Shown here: positions 47,501-59,870 of the stretch, piece after piece
How the letters are laid out: every line of letters begins with the position of its first letter
Position numbering within the stretch: the first letter of the stretch is position 1
DNA from: Populus alba
Lineage: Eukaryota; Streptophyta; Magnoliopsida; Malpighiales; Salicaceae
Length of the DNA stretch: 64,000 bases
Assembly (NCBI RefSeq): GCF_005239225.2
Contig: NC_133293.1
Span: forward strand, 1,364,001-1,428,000
Direction: 5' to 3'
Program-made: the position numbers and the translations under genes
Notes under the pieces: model-generated
What the model was told of the DNA's origin: nothing
The model's database searches: none
The model's input: the letters and a program-made list of their open reading frames with translations, nothing else

Positions 47501-48799
47501 TTGCTTACCAAGGTGTCGCACAGCTGGTGTTGACAGGACTCCACAAGTTTTACTTTTATTTACCTCACCCTCAGAACAATGAGAAATAATATTTTCAGTA
47601 AAATCATGTTTCTGTGTTGGAACTTGAGCTCCCTCAACCACCATTTTAAGAAGAGTCTCTCCGACCTACACAGATCACACATTACCAGAAATTCAAAATA
47701 TCAATACACATGCACAAAAGCTATATGGTACTTTCTTTTTTCTCTTCTTCTATGACTAATTTCAAGTTTTTGACACCCCCAACACTGTGCAAAGCACACC
47801 CTCCCTGTCTTTTTCCTCCCCACGAGAAATGGAGCCAGCTCAGCCATTGTAGCCTGTATTAAGTTCACACAAGCATGTGCTAGTGCTACCCAGTCTGGCT
47901 AACAAAATAACACCATTCTTCACAAGTCCTAAGAGTTTTATTTGTTTGACATAGTTTCAAAGTAAATTCCAACTGATTCCCAAATCCATGTCTCCCATTT
48001 CAAGAAGGTTGCTAATTTCATCTTTAGTATCCCACACCATTCCTCACACAGGCAAACCACTTGGCGAAACACATGCACAGGAAATTCATAAAATGTCAAC
48101 ATGCTTTCTTCACCAAACCAATGAGCAGTAAATCAATAAATTCTCACCTTTACAATATCTCCTGGAACATATAGAAATTGAGCAACTTTTCCTTTGTAAC
48201 GACTCGTTATCTCAATAGTCGCTTTGTCACTCTGGACTTCACATAGTGGTTGAAAGTCTTCAACTTCATCCCCCTACCACAACAACAAGCACGGTGCCAT
48301 GTTTCCTATCACTTATAAAGACAATTTGAAACTCACCAAACTGACGACTTTAAAACCAGCAGCAACTCACAAATTAACACAAAAACAAACAAATAAATTC
48401 ACAACTTCATCAATCATTGTTTCATTCAATTACCTCTTTCACAAACCATTTGAGCAGTTCACATTCAGCAATACCTTCACCAGTTTGAGCTAAAGGCACA
48501 TCAACAATTCTACCACTCATCCCCCCATCAGCCAAAGCTTGACTTGAAAACAAACGCCAACCCACTTTACTCTCAATCTTGATCTACAAAAACCAAACCC
48601 AACAGTCATTTAACTAATTTCACCAAAACAAGGCTATTAACAAATTAAATATATAGTCACTCACGTTGATAGAGTTATTAGTGTAACCAGTGAAAGGAAG
48701 TTTGGGGGCCCTTAGTAGAGCGGGAGCGGGATACGGGCAGAGAAATCGTGGGGTGGAGCTCCTAACCAGTTTATGCCACACCCTTCTGACAATCATCAT
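44539..48799 (-). CDS. Branched-chain 2-oxoacid dehydrogenase E2 (dihydrolipoyl acyltransferase)
   Basis: Eight exons on the minus strand: 48799-48665, 48583-48434, 48273-48148, 47665-47283, 46566-46319, 45753-45665, 45210-44983 and 44652-44539. Together they give 490 aa. The protein has an Arg-rich mitochondrial presequence (MMIVRRVWHKLVRSS). The lipoyl domain has modified lysine K112 in SDKAT. The E1/E3-binding domain follows (STPAVRHLGKQYDINL, HGSGKDGRVLKED). The acyltransferase domain ends with catalytic DHRVLDG (H460, D464). SNIGAIGGKFGAPILN is also characteristic. The E2 core of the mitochondrial complex transfers branched acyl groups to CoA in Leu/Ile/Val breakdown. Assignment to the branched-chain rather than the 2-oxoglutarate complex rests on the presence of a binding domain and overall resemblance; the Arabidopsis counterpart is known as BCE2/DIN3. 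The start is the first of two adjacent ATGs. Confidence 0.93.
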
Positions 48800-48879
48800 T
48801 GATGAAGAGTTTGCTAATCCCTCTTCAAGAAAATGAGAGAATTTTTTGTTGTTTGTATAAGAATTAAGACAAAACAAGT

Positions 48880-49540
48880 GTATTATTATTATTATTATAA
48901 GATCTGATGTAATCCCACGTTTTGGATCAATATAGCCCTTCTATTCCTGCTTGGTATTACGTTTCCGGTAAATTTTAAAAAAATTTAAAGTTTTTTTATT
49001 TTTAAATTATTTTAATATCTAATATTAAAATTTTTTAAAAAATAATATTATTTTGATATATTTTTTAAATAAAAAATATTTTAAAAAATAATAATTATTA
49101 TATTTTTAAATACTATTTAATATTTAAACATGTCACGGCAACATAGCATCATATATTTTATTTTTCAAATTGCATTGAAATATTAGGAAAAGCAACTAAA
49201 CTTTAAAATATTAAATAGTAATTTAAAATATTATTTTTCAGATCACATTTTTTAATTCATACAAATTCAGTTAATTTTGATATTTTTCTTCAATTTTCTT
49301 TAATCATCCCTATTTGTTCCTCAAAATTATTCCTGAACTTTTTTAATTGTTTTTCCCTAACCCTACTTCTTTTTTTTTTTTTTTGAAGATTCTTTATTTG
49401 TTTAATTTTATATCTAATTGTATTTTTCTTTTTCTTTTTATTTTTTGTGAATTTTTTTTTTTGTATTTTGATTATAAGGTTGGAAAAATTGGCAACCTAA
49501 TATCGACTAGTGAAGCCCCTATTGAATTGGAAAATTGAAT
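48880..49540. other. Spacer upstream of BCKDH E2, with AT-rich element copy 4
   Basis: Holds the E2 promoter region (no clear TATA; a run of ATT repeats at 48882-48897). A further member of the AT-rich palindromic family lies at about 48960-49130 (TTTTTATTTTTAAATTATTT, ATATATTTTTTAAATAAAAA). Confidence 0.5.
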
Positions 49541-50965
49541 TTGGAAAAGCAAATTCAAAACTAGATTTTTATAGACTTAAATGCAATTTTTAAGGTTTAA
49601 TTGAATTTATTAAGGACTTAATTGCAAAAAAAAAAATGATTTTTGAGTTCAATTTGGGTTTTAATAGGAGAAAATTAAAGCATGATGGTTAAATTGCGGT
49701 TTTGAAAAGCTAATTTGATCAAATAAGAGCCTTAATTGTATAAATATTAATGTTAATAGGAAATTAGGGACTTAATTAAAGCAATTTAAAACCAAGAATC
49801 AATTTGTAAAAGTCGCACGACTTCATGGACTAAAATTAACAAAATCATGGGACCAAGTTGAAGAAAATAGAAAGATAAACGGTCAATAAAGGGCCAATTT
49901 GCATAGATTAGAAATCAAATACTAAAATGAAAAAGGCGCTAAACTTTGGGTTGGTAATTGAATTTGACAAGGACAAAATCACACAAATCAGAAGTTAAAA
50001 ACCTTAATTTGAGAAGATTTGAGAGTTGAGGTACTAAATTGAATTTTAGACAAATTTCAAATTAAAAAAAAAAAAACTAATTTCTCTATGGTTAACCTAG
50101 ATGGCACATTGTTTGGTTCATGTTTAAAATGTATTGTTTGGAATAGAGTTCATCTTCTTCTTTAGGCAGTTTTGGACTAATCGAGTTGGCAACTTTAAAC
50201 AAATAAATGTGAAGTTACAAACCTTCAAATTAAGCAAGATTGTATCCAAACAAAAAGTGTGCACTTTCTTTACCAACCTTCTTAATGGATTCTTATCAAG
50301 GGCCGAGCACCTTCCTCTCAAGATCAAAAACATAAAAATTGCTAGGTATTTTATCTTAAATATTATTTGGAATGACATAGTAACCAAGAATTCCAAGTTT
50401 ATCATAAAAGAAGTCTTAATTATAATTGAGAACATTTCAACTTGTGTCTCATTGTATAATAATCATGGACATCTCAAATACCAAAGACAAAAGAGAAATG
50501 AAAATCACCAAATCTCTTTTGATTTCTAACTCTTGTTCATTTACAGTGCATAAGCTTTAAAAAAAACTTGTTTCTTTAGACATCTTTCAAACCAAGTTCT
50601 TGACCTAAGAAACCAAGGTTTGCTCATCATAGAAATCTCATCATATATACACTAATAGGAATAGAAATACCATCAGACCATGGTAACCATAAACGAAGAA
50701 AAACAATACAACTTACCTAAAGTAAGGCATACTAGGAGTGTCAATACCTTCTCTTTACACAACTAGTCCTTACTCAAAATCTATAAAGACCAATTACGTT
50801 TACTAGTAATTATAATACTAGGCGAGGAATCCTTATTCAACCAAAGACCACTCAACCCATCTAGGAAGGTTCGCCAAGACGTCGCGCTCTCGTGAAGGGT
50901 ACTACAGGATGACAACTTCACTAGGGACCATTGGAAAAAGCTTTGTTTTGTTTGTTTATGCTTTG
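49540..50965 (+). repeat. Diverged Tat/Ogre-like LTR, copy A (+)
   Basis: Begins with the GACTTAATTGCAA-type U3 tract shared with copy B at 51230-51790. It ends with the conserved Tat signature at 50702-50840: TTACCTAAAGTAAGGC, AGGAGTGTCAATACC, then TAATACTAGGCGAGGAATCC. It is shorter than copy B and probably has an internal deletion. No primer-binding site or coding domain flanks it. LTR identity is inferred from the match, on the opposite strand, to the LTR at 11.3-13.6 kb. Confidence 0.6.
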
Positions 50966-50999
50966 TAAATGTTGTTACCGTTTTTTTTTACCCATAAAA

Positions 51000-53900
51000 A
51001 ATCAAGAAAATTAAAAAATTAAAAAATAAATCCAAAAATACAAGAGGATACATATGAAGAAGCTTAGAAGATTGTCCAAGTTGGTGGTTAAGGACCAAAA
51101 TAACAAGTGGAAAAGTTGGAGAACTGGAATGTACAAGATTAATAAAATTAACAACCCGATTTTGATTGATAAAAGACTCAATTAGTGAAAATATTTGTAT
51201 TTGGGGTAAAAAAATTACAAATTTGGATAAGTAAGGACTCAATAAGGATTTTAAAAGGTTTAATTAATTTTATTAACGACTTAATTGCAAGAAAAATCAT
51301 TTTTTGGAGTCAATTCGGGTGTTAATTAAAAGAAATTAAAGTTTGGGGCCCGAAATTTGACTTTGAAAAATTTAATTGGTTAAATCAAGGGCTTAATCAT
51401 AAATGTTTTTATTTGGTAGCCAAGTAAGGGTTTTAGTGAAGAAATTCAAAGCCAAGGACCAAATTGTAAAAGGCACGATACTTCAAAGGCTGAAATTACC
51501 CAAATCAAGCGTCGAATTAAAGAAAATTGAAAGTTTTATGGTCAATTAAGAATACAAATGCACAAATTAGAGACCAAAGACCAAGATGAAAATGGCACTA
51601 AACTCCAGGGCTAATATTTGAGTTTGACGAAGGTTAAATTACATATAATTAAAAGTTTTTATATTAGTTAAGGGTGCATGTGCCACAATTGGAAGAACAA
51701 GGACAAAAATGATTCTGTTAGATCCCAAATTAAAAACCCTAAGTTCAGCCTCTATTCATCTTCTTCCTTGGTAGTTCGCAATGATCAGGTTGGCACCTTT
51801 TAAGAGCTTGTTGTGGAGTTCTAGACCACCAAATGACATGCAATTTTTGCAAATGGAAGAGGAACATCCCCTTTATAACCCCATTCCCATGAAATTAGAC
51901 GTTTACATCTCAATTTTTTCATAAAAGTCCATAACATCTTGTCCCTAATCAACCATCACTTAATTTTTAAATTTTGGGTTTGATCAAGTTGGCATCTTCA
52001 AACAAGTGAATGTAAAGCTACAAACCTGAAAATTAAACAAGGTTAGATCCAAACAAAAGATGTACACTCCCTATCCCAACTTCAAATGGTATTTAATGAA
52101 AATGAGATCGAAATTGCTCCAACAAAGTCTTAAAAGTGGCAAATCTAGTCAAAACATTGATCGAGATACTCATTTGAACAAAGAGCATCCAATTTTTTCA
52201 TGTGTTCACACTTAAACATTCCCAGAGGTTTCTCATCAAATGCTGAGAAAACTTCTCTTAAGATTAAAGGGGTTGAAACACTTCACCTTGGCCTTCAATT
52301 TTGATCAAAACCACCTGAATCCAAAACCATCTATCCTGTGATTAAACCAACCTATTTTTAGTTTGTAAGGACCCTAACAAACTCATTTAAAAGCTCTAAA
52401 TCAACCTATAAGAGAAGAGGTAATCTGACAAAAAGAAAAGAAAAAGGAAGAAAATTTGGCTAAGGTGTAAGGGATACAATACTAAGTTCAAGAACTCAGT
52501 AAAGGTTCAAAGGTTTAGCCTTGGTGGGTTTAGAGATAAGAAGAAAGAAAAGCAGCAATATAAGTCTACTTTCATTGAAGGTTCCAAACTCAAAAGGTAT
52601 ACTTTTACAAACTTTGAAAATGGAGTCCATGAGACATATTGGATTCAAAACCTTATGTTTACTGTATAGTGCAATGTTTTTCTCTTAGTATTTTGATGTG
52701 TTAGATGTGAAAAAATGGTGTCTTGGCATTTTTTTTAATGTCATTTGGTTTTAAGCTTGCATTTAGTTTGATGCTAAAAAAATGTAGTTTCTTTTTTCAT
52801 AATCTTGTTTTGAGTTTATTATTATTGTTGTTAGGATGTTTATGAGGTGTTTGTGTGTTTGGTTTTGATGGAATGAAGTAGAAGAAAGAAGGTGGAAATG
52901 TGACAGTAGTTAGTTTTCTTTTTGGTTAAAATTTGTATGATATGTACACTATTCTTAAGTTGGTAATTTTTGAAATCAAAATTCATTGCATTTTCTTGAT
53001 ATTTTGGTGATATTTGTTAATGCTTTTGTTCCAAACATGTTTTTTCTTGCTTATGTGGTTTATATGGACTAAAAAATTGAAAGTTTAGAGGCCTAGAAAG
53101 TCAATTTCTGGGCTTGGCAGTGGCTAGAGCATGGCTAGGTTTTTCTAGGTTTTTTTGGTAATGTTCTTTGTATTATAGGGTAGAACATTGTCTTAGCCTC
53201 TAGATTTGGACCATTTTTGGTCCATTTCTTTGCATATAAACTTTTTTATGCATAATTAATCAATAATATAGTGTTTATTGCCATTAATAATATGTTTTAA
53301 ATGATTTTTAATCCTAGAGTTTTGTTTTTGAATCGAAACTCATTTTCATAAAATCGTGATATTTAAGTGAAAATCAAAGTGATTGGGTATTAGATTATTG
53401 ATCCTTGCATGATTTCCAACATGTATGTGTTTTTGTTTTTACTAAATCTATTCTAATTTAATACCCATATTGTTGGGTTCAGTTTGAGTGTTTTTGGTGT
53501 TCTTCAATTTTTTTGGTGTTTGATCTGTTTTTGCAAGAAAAATTTGTGTTTTTTTTTGTGTGTTTTTTCTAGTTTTAATTTGTTTCGGTTTAAATCTTTG
53601 TTCTAGTGTAGCTTTAGGTAAAACCTTGGTTTTTTTATTTGGTTCATGGTTGAACCAGTTATTTCAAGTTGACCTGATGGGTCAAAATCAGGTCACTTGG
53701 TAAAGGTCTATTTGGTTTACTAATGTTTTTGTGAAAGGATTTTCTTGGTCTAAAGGGTTGTTTGGCAAACACACCCTTAGATTTATTTTGACTGCTTTAT
53801 TTTTGAATAAAAATGGGTTTTGTCAAACTAACCACAAATAAATTCCAAAAACTTTTTAAGTCCAATGTAAAATTATTTGTGAGCTCTTCGCACCTTTTTA

Positions 53901-54795
53901 CAACACTTTTATTTAATATCGAGGTTGTACGCTTACACTATAAGATATGGGTCTAGCATTAAAATATCCACTTTTCACTAAAATTTCAAAAACAAATAAA
54001 AAAAAATTAAAAAAACAATCTTCTCAGTTCAAAAATATAAAAATTTGTTTTATTTAGTGTGCATATAACCAAGTCTCTTAGAAAAATTATAATGAAAAAT
54101 CATATTTTTAAAAAAATAAAGATATATGGCGAGTTTCAACATTTTTTATATACAAAAATATCTTTGCATGTATTTTTAGACTTAATAACTAGTTTATTAA
54201 ATCTTCGAGAACTTGACCAATATTTCAATAACCCCTTAAGTTTTAATTCATGAAAATGAATGGTTAACATTGTGGTATAAATATTAGACCTACAAATAGG
54301 ATGATATTTAAATACTAGAAGTTGGTCATAAAATTCTTATAATTATTCTGAATTTTCATCAATTCTAATTAGAAGTATTTTTCACCATATTACATAAGTT
54401 GTGGAAAACTCTTTCACCTTTCATGATAGTTGAACCATGTCAATGCGCCTAAATGGACTCTTCCTATAAAAATTTATTTGTGCATACAAGCCCATAATAA
54501 ATTTAATGTCAAATTTATTCATAAGAGTAAATTTGTTTTTAGCCATAGACTGACCATCGATTAGAAACCTATCAAAACCTTTAAACCACATGAAGACCAC
54601 ACAATGCAGCTTACCTCAAGTAAGGTGAGCTAAGGGTGTTAATACATTCCCTAGCCATAACTAGTCATTTGCTTTAGAATTTTTGATAAGACCAATATAC
54701 CTAGGTCTCCTAGTTACCCTGAATCAAACAACTATGTAATGACTCCTACGCCACTTGCCCACGTGAGATAGTGAAGTTTAATGTTTGTTTATTTG
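51000..54795 (+). repeat. Diverged Tat/Ogre-like LTR, copy B (+)
   Basis: Longest copy. The U3-like part at 51230-51790 matches copy A. The middle, 52680-54000, is T-rich and matches copy C (GGTTCATGGTTGAACC, TTTGGCAAACACACCCTTAG). The end at 54610-54755 carries the Tat signature TTACCTCAAGTAAGGTGAG, GGGTGTTAATACATTCCCTA. No open coding region. Exact ends are not defined. Confidence 0.6.
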
Positions 54796-54799
54796 TCAG

Positions 54800-56200
54800 T
54801 TATGCACGGTTTACTTTGTTTAAGAGCTTTTACATGCATATTCTTTAATATGTAAAAATATTATTTTATTTTTTAAATCTGACTTTGAGTTGATTGTTGA
54901 TGTTCTTGAATACCTAGATGATGTTTGTTGGATTGATTTTGATGGAATAAAGTGGTTTTGAGATCTACCAATTATGGTAGTAAGGTTTGTGATGTTTTTC
55001 TATGTTGGCTAATACATGTTCTTGTCTTTTGGTTTTGGTTAAGGCCTATTAGATGTTAAAATATCAGTTTTGAGCTCTGAATTGTTGAATATGCTTGTTG
55101 TTTTAATTTGGAAATTTAATAAAGTGGAACTTCATGTATAATTTTGATGATTTGATTTTGTTTGTTAGTTCTTTGGATTCGAATATGTTTGGTATTGTTA
55201 GCGTGGTTTGTTCGGATCGAAAGCAGTGAGTTTAAAGGTAAAAAAATACATTTTATAGGAATGGACAGTAGCTGGTTTTTCTTGGGTTTATATTCTTTAT
55301 TGTAACACCCTATGCATGACTTTAAAATGCGTCTTACTAGTCAAGATATGTATGCTCATATAAGGCTCCCCCCAAGTCCTTACCCGCCGATATGGAATAT
55401 TATATTCGTGTTCTTAAAAAGAATATTGTCTTGTTTCCATGATTTGAACTGGTTTTGGTTCGATCCTTTACACCAACAATTTCATGAGATTTGATTAATC
55501 AATAATTAAGAGTTCATTTACATCAATAACTGTTTTTTTTTTTAGTTTTAATCATGTGGTTTTGTTTTTTCACCAAAACCTATTTTGATCCAATCATGAT
55601 TATTGGTTGATAATCATTGATGTTTGATGCTTGATTATAGTTCGGCGATTGATTTCCATGCCTATATCTTTGTTTGATTCATATCTTGTATAGATTTTGA
55701 TTCATGCTTACCGAATATTTTTTCGTGTTCTTAAGTTTTTCTAGGTTTTGATATGTTTTTTACAAGAATTTTCATGATCTTGTGTTTTTGCAAGTTTGAT
55801 ATGTTTTGGGTTGTGATTTTGGTTTTGTTTTGTTTTTTTAGGTCAAACCAGTGTTTTTGGTTCATTTGATGATCAAACCAAAGATTTTGGGTCATCCCGA
55901 TAATGTCAAATTCGAGTCATTTAGGTAAGGCCTTGTTTGGTTTTTAACTTTTTTGATAAAGGATTTTCTAGCTTCGTATATTTGGCAAACATGCCCTTAA
56001 GCATATTTTGACAGTTTTGTTTAAAGAAAAAATAAGTTTTTGCCAAACAAAGCCTGAAGAAATAATAAAAAATATATTTTTTTTCTTAAAAAATAAAAGG
56101 TTTCCTTGCATTTGAGAAAACAAATTCAAGAAATATTTTAGCATGTTTAAAAATACAAAAAGTATTGCATGTATTTTACAATTAGTTTGTGAAATTTCAA
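54800..56200 (+). repeat. Partial Tat/Ogre-like LTR, copy C (+)
   Basis: Bases 54860-56060 parallel 52700-53850 of copy B in the same order (GGTTTTGGTT..CTTGATATT-like tracts, the TGGTTCATTTGATGATCAAA block, TTTGGCAAACATGCCCTTAA). The copy lacks the conserved 3' signature, so it is truncated. A 60-residue open frame near 55312 is not convincing. Confidence 0.5.
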
Positions 56201-58640
56201 AGGATTTTGGTTTATATTTAAAAAAATATTTAAAACTTATTTTTGGTAAGAAAATATATTATTAGCTTTTAATATAAGGATAAAAAACCTAGAAATGGTT
56301 AATCTCCAAAATATTATTAGGAATAATAATCTATTATTATTCATTTGTAATATAATGATAAAAAAAACTTGTTTAAGGGTTAATATCTAAAATATTATTG
56401 TAAGTAATACAACATTAAATTGATGCTTGATTGTGTTAAATATGATTTAATTTTATCAATAAAAAAAATTAAACATGAGGACCAAATTTAACACAAATAG
56501 AAAGAGACAACCTTTTTTTCCATTTTACTATTTATAAGGCACAAAAAGTACAATTTGGTCCATGAATTTTTTACTTATTTATTTTTTGTGCTTGCATTTT
56601 GAGGGTTTTACATCTCAGTCCTAAACTTCATTTGTTTAACTTTTCAATTCATAGAATTTTAAAGAGGGGTGAGAGATTTGTTAAAAAATAAGATAGGAGA
56701 GAGAAAGTGTTCAGTCGATCATATTTTGATTACAAACAATATTGATTTTGGTATCAATAGATTTGTCTTAGAGAGAGAAGTTTAATGGAAGTAGTGTTTT
56801 TCTTTGAACATGTCGTGAAAAGTATATTAGGACCTATAATTATTTTTCAATTGGATATCAATTTTAAAGGTTATTTTAAGCTTTTATGGGTTTTAAATCG
56901 GGTTTATTGAGGTTCATAAGATGGATTTTGGGTATTTTTAGATAAAAATAAGTTAAAAAATAGATTTTTAGGATCTAAGAGCTCATTCTTTAACTTTACT
57001 ACCACTAGAGGTGGCTAGAAAATGAATCGAAAGACAACACATCATCTGATATTTTTTTAAAAAAAATAATAAGATGAACGAACATTTGATTCGCTTGTTT
57101 TTTTTTTTTTTTAAAAAAAAAAAAAACAACTAGGTATGTGGGCTTGACCTTCTTGGTCTAAGGATGTTTTCCCTATTTTTCTAGGTTGAGGCTAATCATA
57201 TGATATTTTTTAAAAAAATTAGATGAATGACATTTTTGTCCTTATTTTTTTTTTTTTATTTTACAAAAACTCCATTGAATCAATTTGTCCAATTATTATA
57301 TCATTGTTTTTAACAAAATTATGGCTCTTTTATGATGCTACTGTTGATTACTTCATGATTAAATATGTAGTAGCTTCATACTCACTTCTTTTTGTAAGAA
57401 AAACTTTGTTCTTTTATATTTCATGAGAATAATATATCTATTCTAAAACATTTTTTATGTAAGAATTTTATATAATTTCCTCAAATTTATTACACTTTTC
57501 CATATAGATGCATATAAATGATTGATTCATGTTTCTTTTTTTAAAATCTTTTAATTAAACCTTGCTTTCACGATCATAATTAGTTTTTTACTTAGTAATC
57601 ATTTGGGGCTATAGTTTGACCTGTTTTTATGAAAAAAAAAAAAATTTTCAAATTAATTCTTTTAGTATTTTTGGATTTTTTTAATATTAAAAATGATTTT
57701 TTAAAAAATAAAAATTATTATTTTCATGCATTTTCGAGCAAAATACATTTTAAAAAGCAATCGCTACTACACTTCAAAACACCCCTTTAAAAAATGGTAC
57801 TTCTCATAAATGACATTTTTTTACCAAAATAAAAATGAAATGCATGAATATTATTATACATTTTCCCCCTTTGTTGTTGCTGTTTTTTATTCAATGAATT
57901 ATATTGCCAAAAAAATCATTTTGTAATAAAAAAATAATTACATGAATCGGAAAAAAATAATTTTGATCAAAAATATTTTTTCTTTATAATTTTATATATT
58001 ATCTTTTCCATGAATATATTTTGGCAATTATCTAATAAAATAAAAAATATATTTATAAAATCTTGGCCGGAAGGATGTAAGCAATATCACAAGTACAATA
58101 TTTGAAGAAAGGTTTCGTGGGAGAGACATTCAGGTTATCGGTTAATAGTTTTTAGTTAGATAATTGTTTCCTTGAAAGGAAAAAAACATGACATTTCCTT
58201 AATTTATTTTTACTAACTTAAAATTGTCAATTCAAAAAGTAATTGAAAGTGGATAGGTGTTAAATTGTTTTATTAGGATTTAACTCAGGATAATAAACTC
58301 ATATTTACTTAATATATAGATCATTAATAGTTTAAACGAAATAAAACTTTAATAATTTAAGATAAAATAAACAATATAATTTATTTTAGTTAGGATATTT
58401 TAAAGGTAATAATATTTTTTTTTTGTATAATCAATCTTTTATTATAGATTTATGAAAACTCATTAAATTTTTTAATAGTGATAATATTTTTTTTTAGTGT
58501 AATCATTTCCTTATTATAAAATTATGAAAATTAGTTAATTTTTCTAGTGATTATAATATAACAACTTTATTTTATAAATTTAGATTTTTTTTCAAAATAA
58601 CTCACCCGAAATGTGTGGTTCTTTTCTTTTGTTTATTGTT
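56201..58640. other. Gene-free AT-rich DNA with AT-rich element copy 5
   Basis: No gene seen. Another AT-rich family member is at about 57600-57790, with ends GGGGCTATAGTTTGACCTG and CTACTACACTTCAAAACACC. The stretch at 56540-56700 (AGTACAATTTGGTCCATGAA, ATCTCAGTCCTAAACTTCAT) resembles LTR-type non-coding text. Confidence 0.4.
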
Positions 58641-58654
58641 TTTATTAATGTGGA

Positions 58655-58780
58655 TGTTTGGATCCTGTGCGCACATTAACCAATTCCACGAGTCTTGAGA
58701 TTAACAATCATATAAGTTTTTAATGGATATCATATTAGAAACTACATGACTCGAACTTGAGACCATATCTTTTTTGTTGG
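58655..58780 (-). repeat. Short dispersed repeat with tRNA B-box-like sequence, copy 1
   Basis: On the minus strand it contains AAGTTCGAGTCATGTAGTTT, then GATTGTTAATCTCAAGACTC and GGTTAATGTGCGCACAGGAT. The GTTCGAGTC core resembles a Pol III B box. A diverged relative lies at 60125-60225. SINE-like, but no A box or poly-A tail was established. Confidence 0.35.
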
Positions 58781-58979
58781 CTGTGATGTTTAATTTCATG
58801 TTTCATGTACTTTCTTTTTAATTTTAAAAGTATGTGCATCATCTTATATTATAAGCATTTTCCTAGATGAGTGATTGGTGTTAAATAGATATCTTGGGAT
58901 AGGATACACACAAATTGATTTTTTATGATGATAATATTCTCTGTATTATGAAGCATTGCGTCGATGCGAATAGTGCCTC

Positions 58980-59120
58980 CAAATGCCAAATCTGTTTCTG
59001 GACGCAACTTTCTTGATAAGGATAACTTGAGGTCAAGCTTCGAGGCTCAAAATATCAAACCATTTTTAATACAAAATAATAACATGTGGGATATTATTCA
59101 ACTATGAAGGTTCAACCGTA
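58980..59120. repeat. Local direct repeat, copy 1
   Basis: TTTCTTGATAAGGATAACTT and CAAGCTTCGAGGCTCAAAAT, through AATAACATGTGGG. Repeated in the same orientation at about 59765-59870. Confidence 0.7.
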
Positions 59121-59764
59121 CAGGATTTCTAGTGTAATCTATAGCTCATGTGATTATTTTATACACTAAAAAATTCAAGGAGTTGTCCTAATAATTAAAA
59201 ATGATTTACTCTTTCTTTCTTTTTTATACATATAACTTTGTGGGTTCAAATCTTAAAGCAAATATTTAGAAAAGAAATTATTAAATTTTATTGAATAAAC
59301 TAAACTTGCGTGTGGGTTAAATCCTTAAATCGTTTAAATATTAATTTAATCTAGTTTAACATCCGAGCTCATCTAAACATGCAAGCTTATCTAAAGATAC
59401 TATTAGGGTTCCATAAGTCTAAAGTTAATAATACAAGTGTTATTCTCTTTATTGAACATATTTGAGAGTCTGATTTTAGTTATTTTTTTAAATTTTTTTA
59501 TTTAAAAATATATCAAAATAATCTTAAAACACTAAAAAATATTAGTTTAAAATAAATAAAATAATTTTTTTTAATTTTTTTTTTAAAATACTTTTATAAA
59601 CATAAAAACAAACAATAACTAAACAAGTCTTTCTACTTCTGCCCAACCTAAATTTATATTGTCCTTGTTCAGGCTAAGCATGAGGCCATGACCATGACGT
59701 GGAGGTGAGCTGGTAGTGGAGGCATATCCTTCCGTCCATCATCGAATCTTTCAAAGTGAGAAAT
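59121..59764. other. AT-rich spacer with AT-rich element copy 6
   Basis: Contains another AT-rich family member at about 59475-59620 (AAAAATATATCAAAATAATC, ending AACATAAAAACAAACAATAA). No gene. Confidence 0.45.
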
Positions 59765-59870
59765 ATGTTTCTTTCTTGATAATGATAACTTGAGCTCAGG
59801 CTTCGAAGTTCAAAATTTCGAACAATTTTTAATGCAAAAACAATAACATGTGGGCTTTAAAGGTCTAATC
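59765..59870. repeat. Local direct repeat, copy 2
   Basis: TTTCTTGATAATGATAACTT and CAGGCTTCGAAGTTCAAAAT, through AACAATAACATGTGGG. Matches 58980-59120 with the same order and spacing. Confidence 0.7.

Noticed and set aside
50124..50529. Two overlapping ~100-130-residue open frames
   Set aside because: They sit inside the diverged LTR copy A, in opposite orientation to each other, with no family resemblance.
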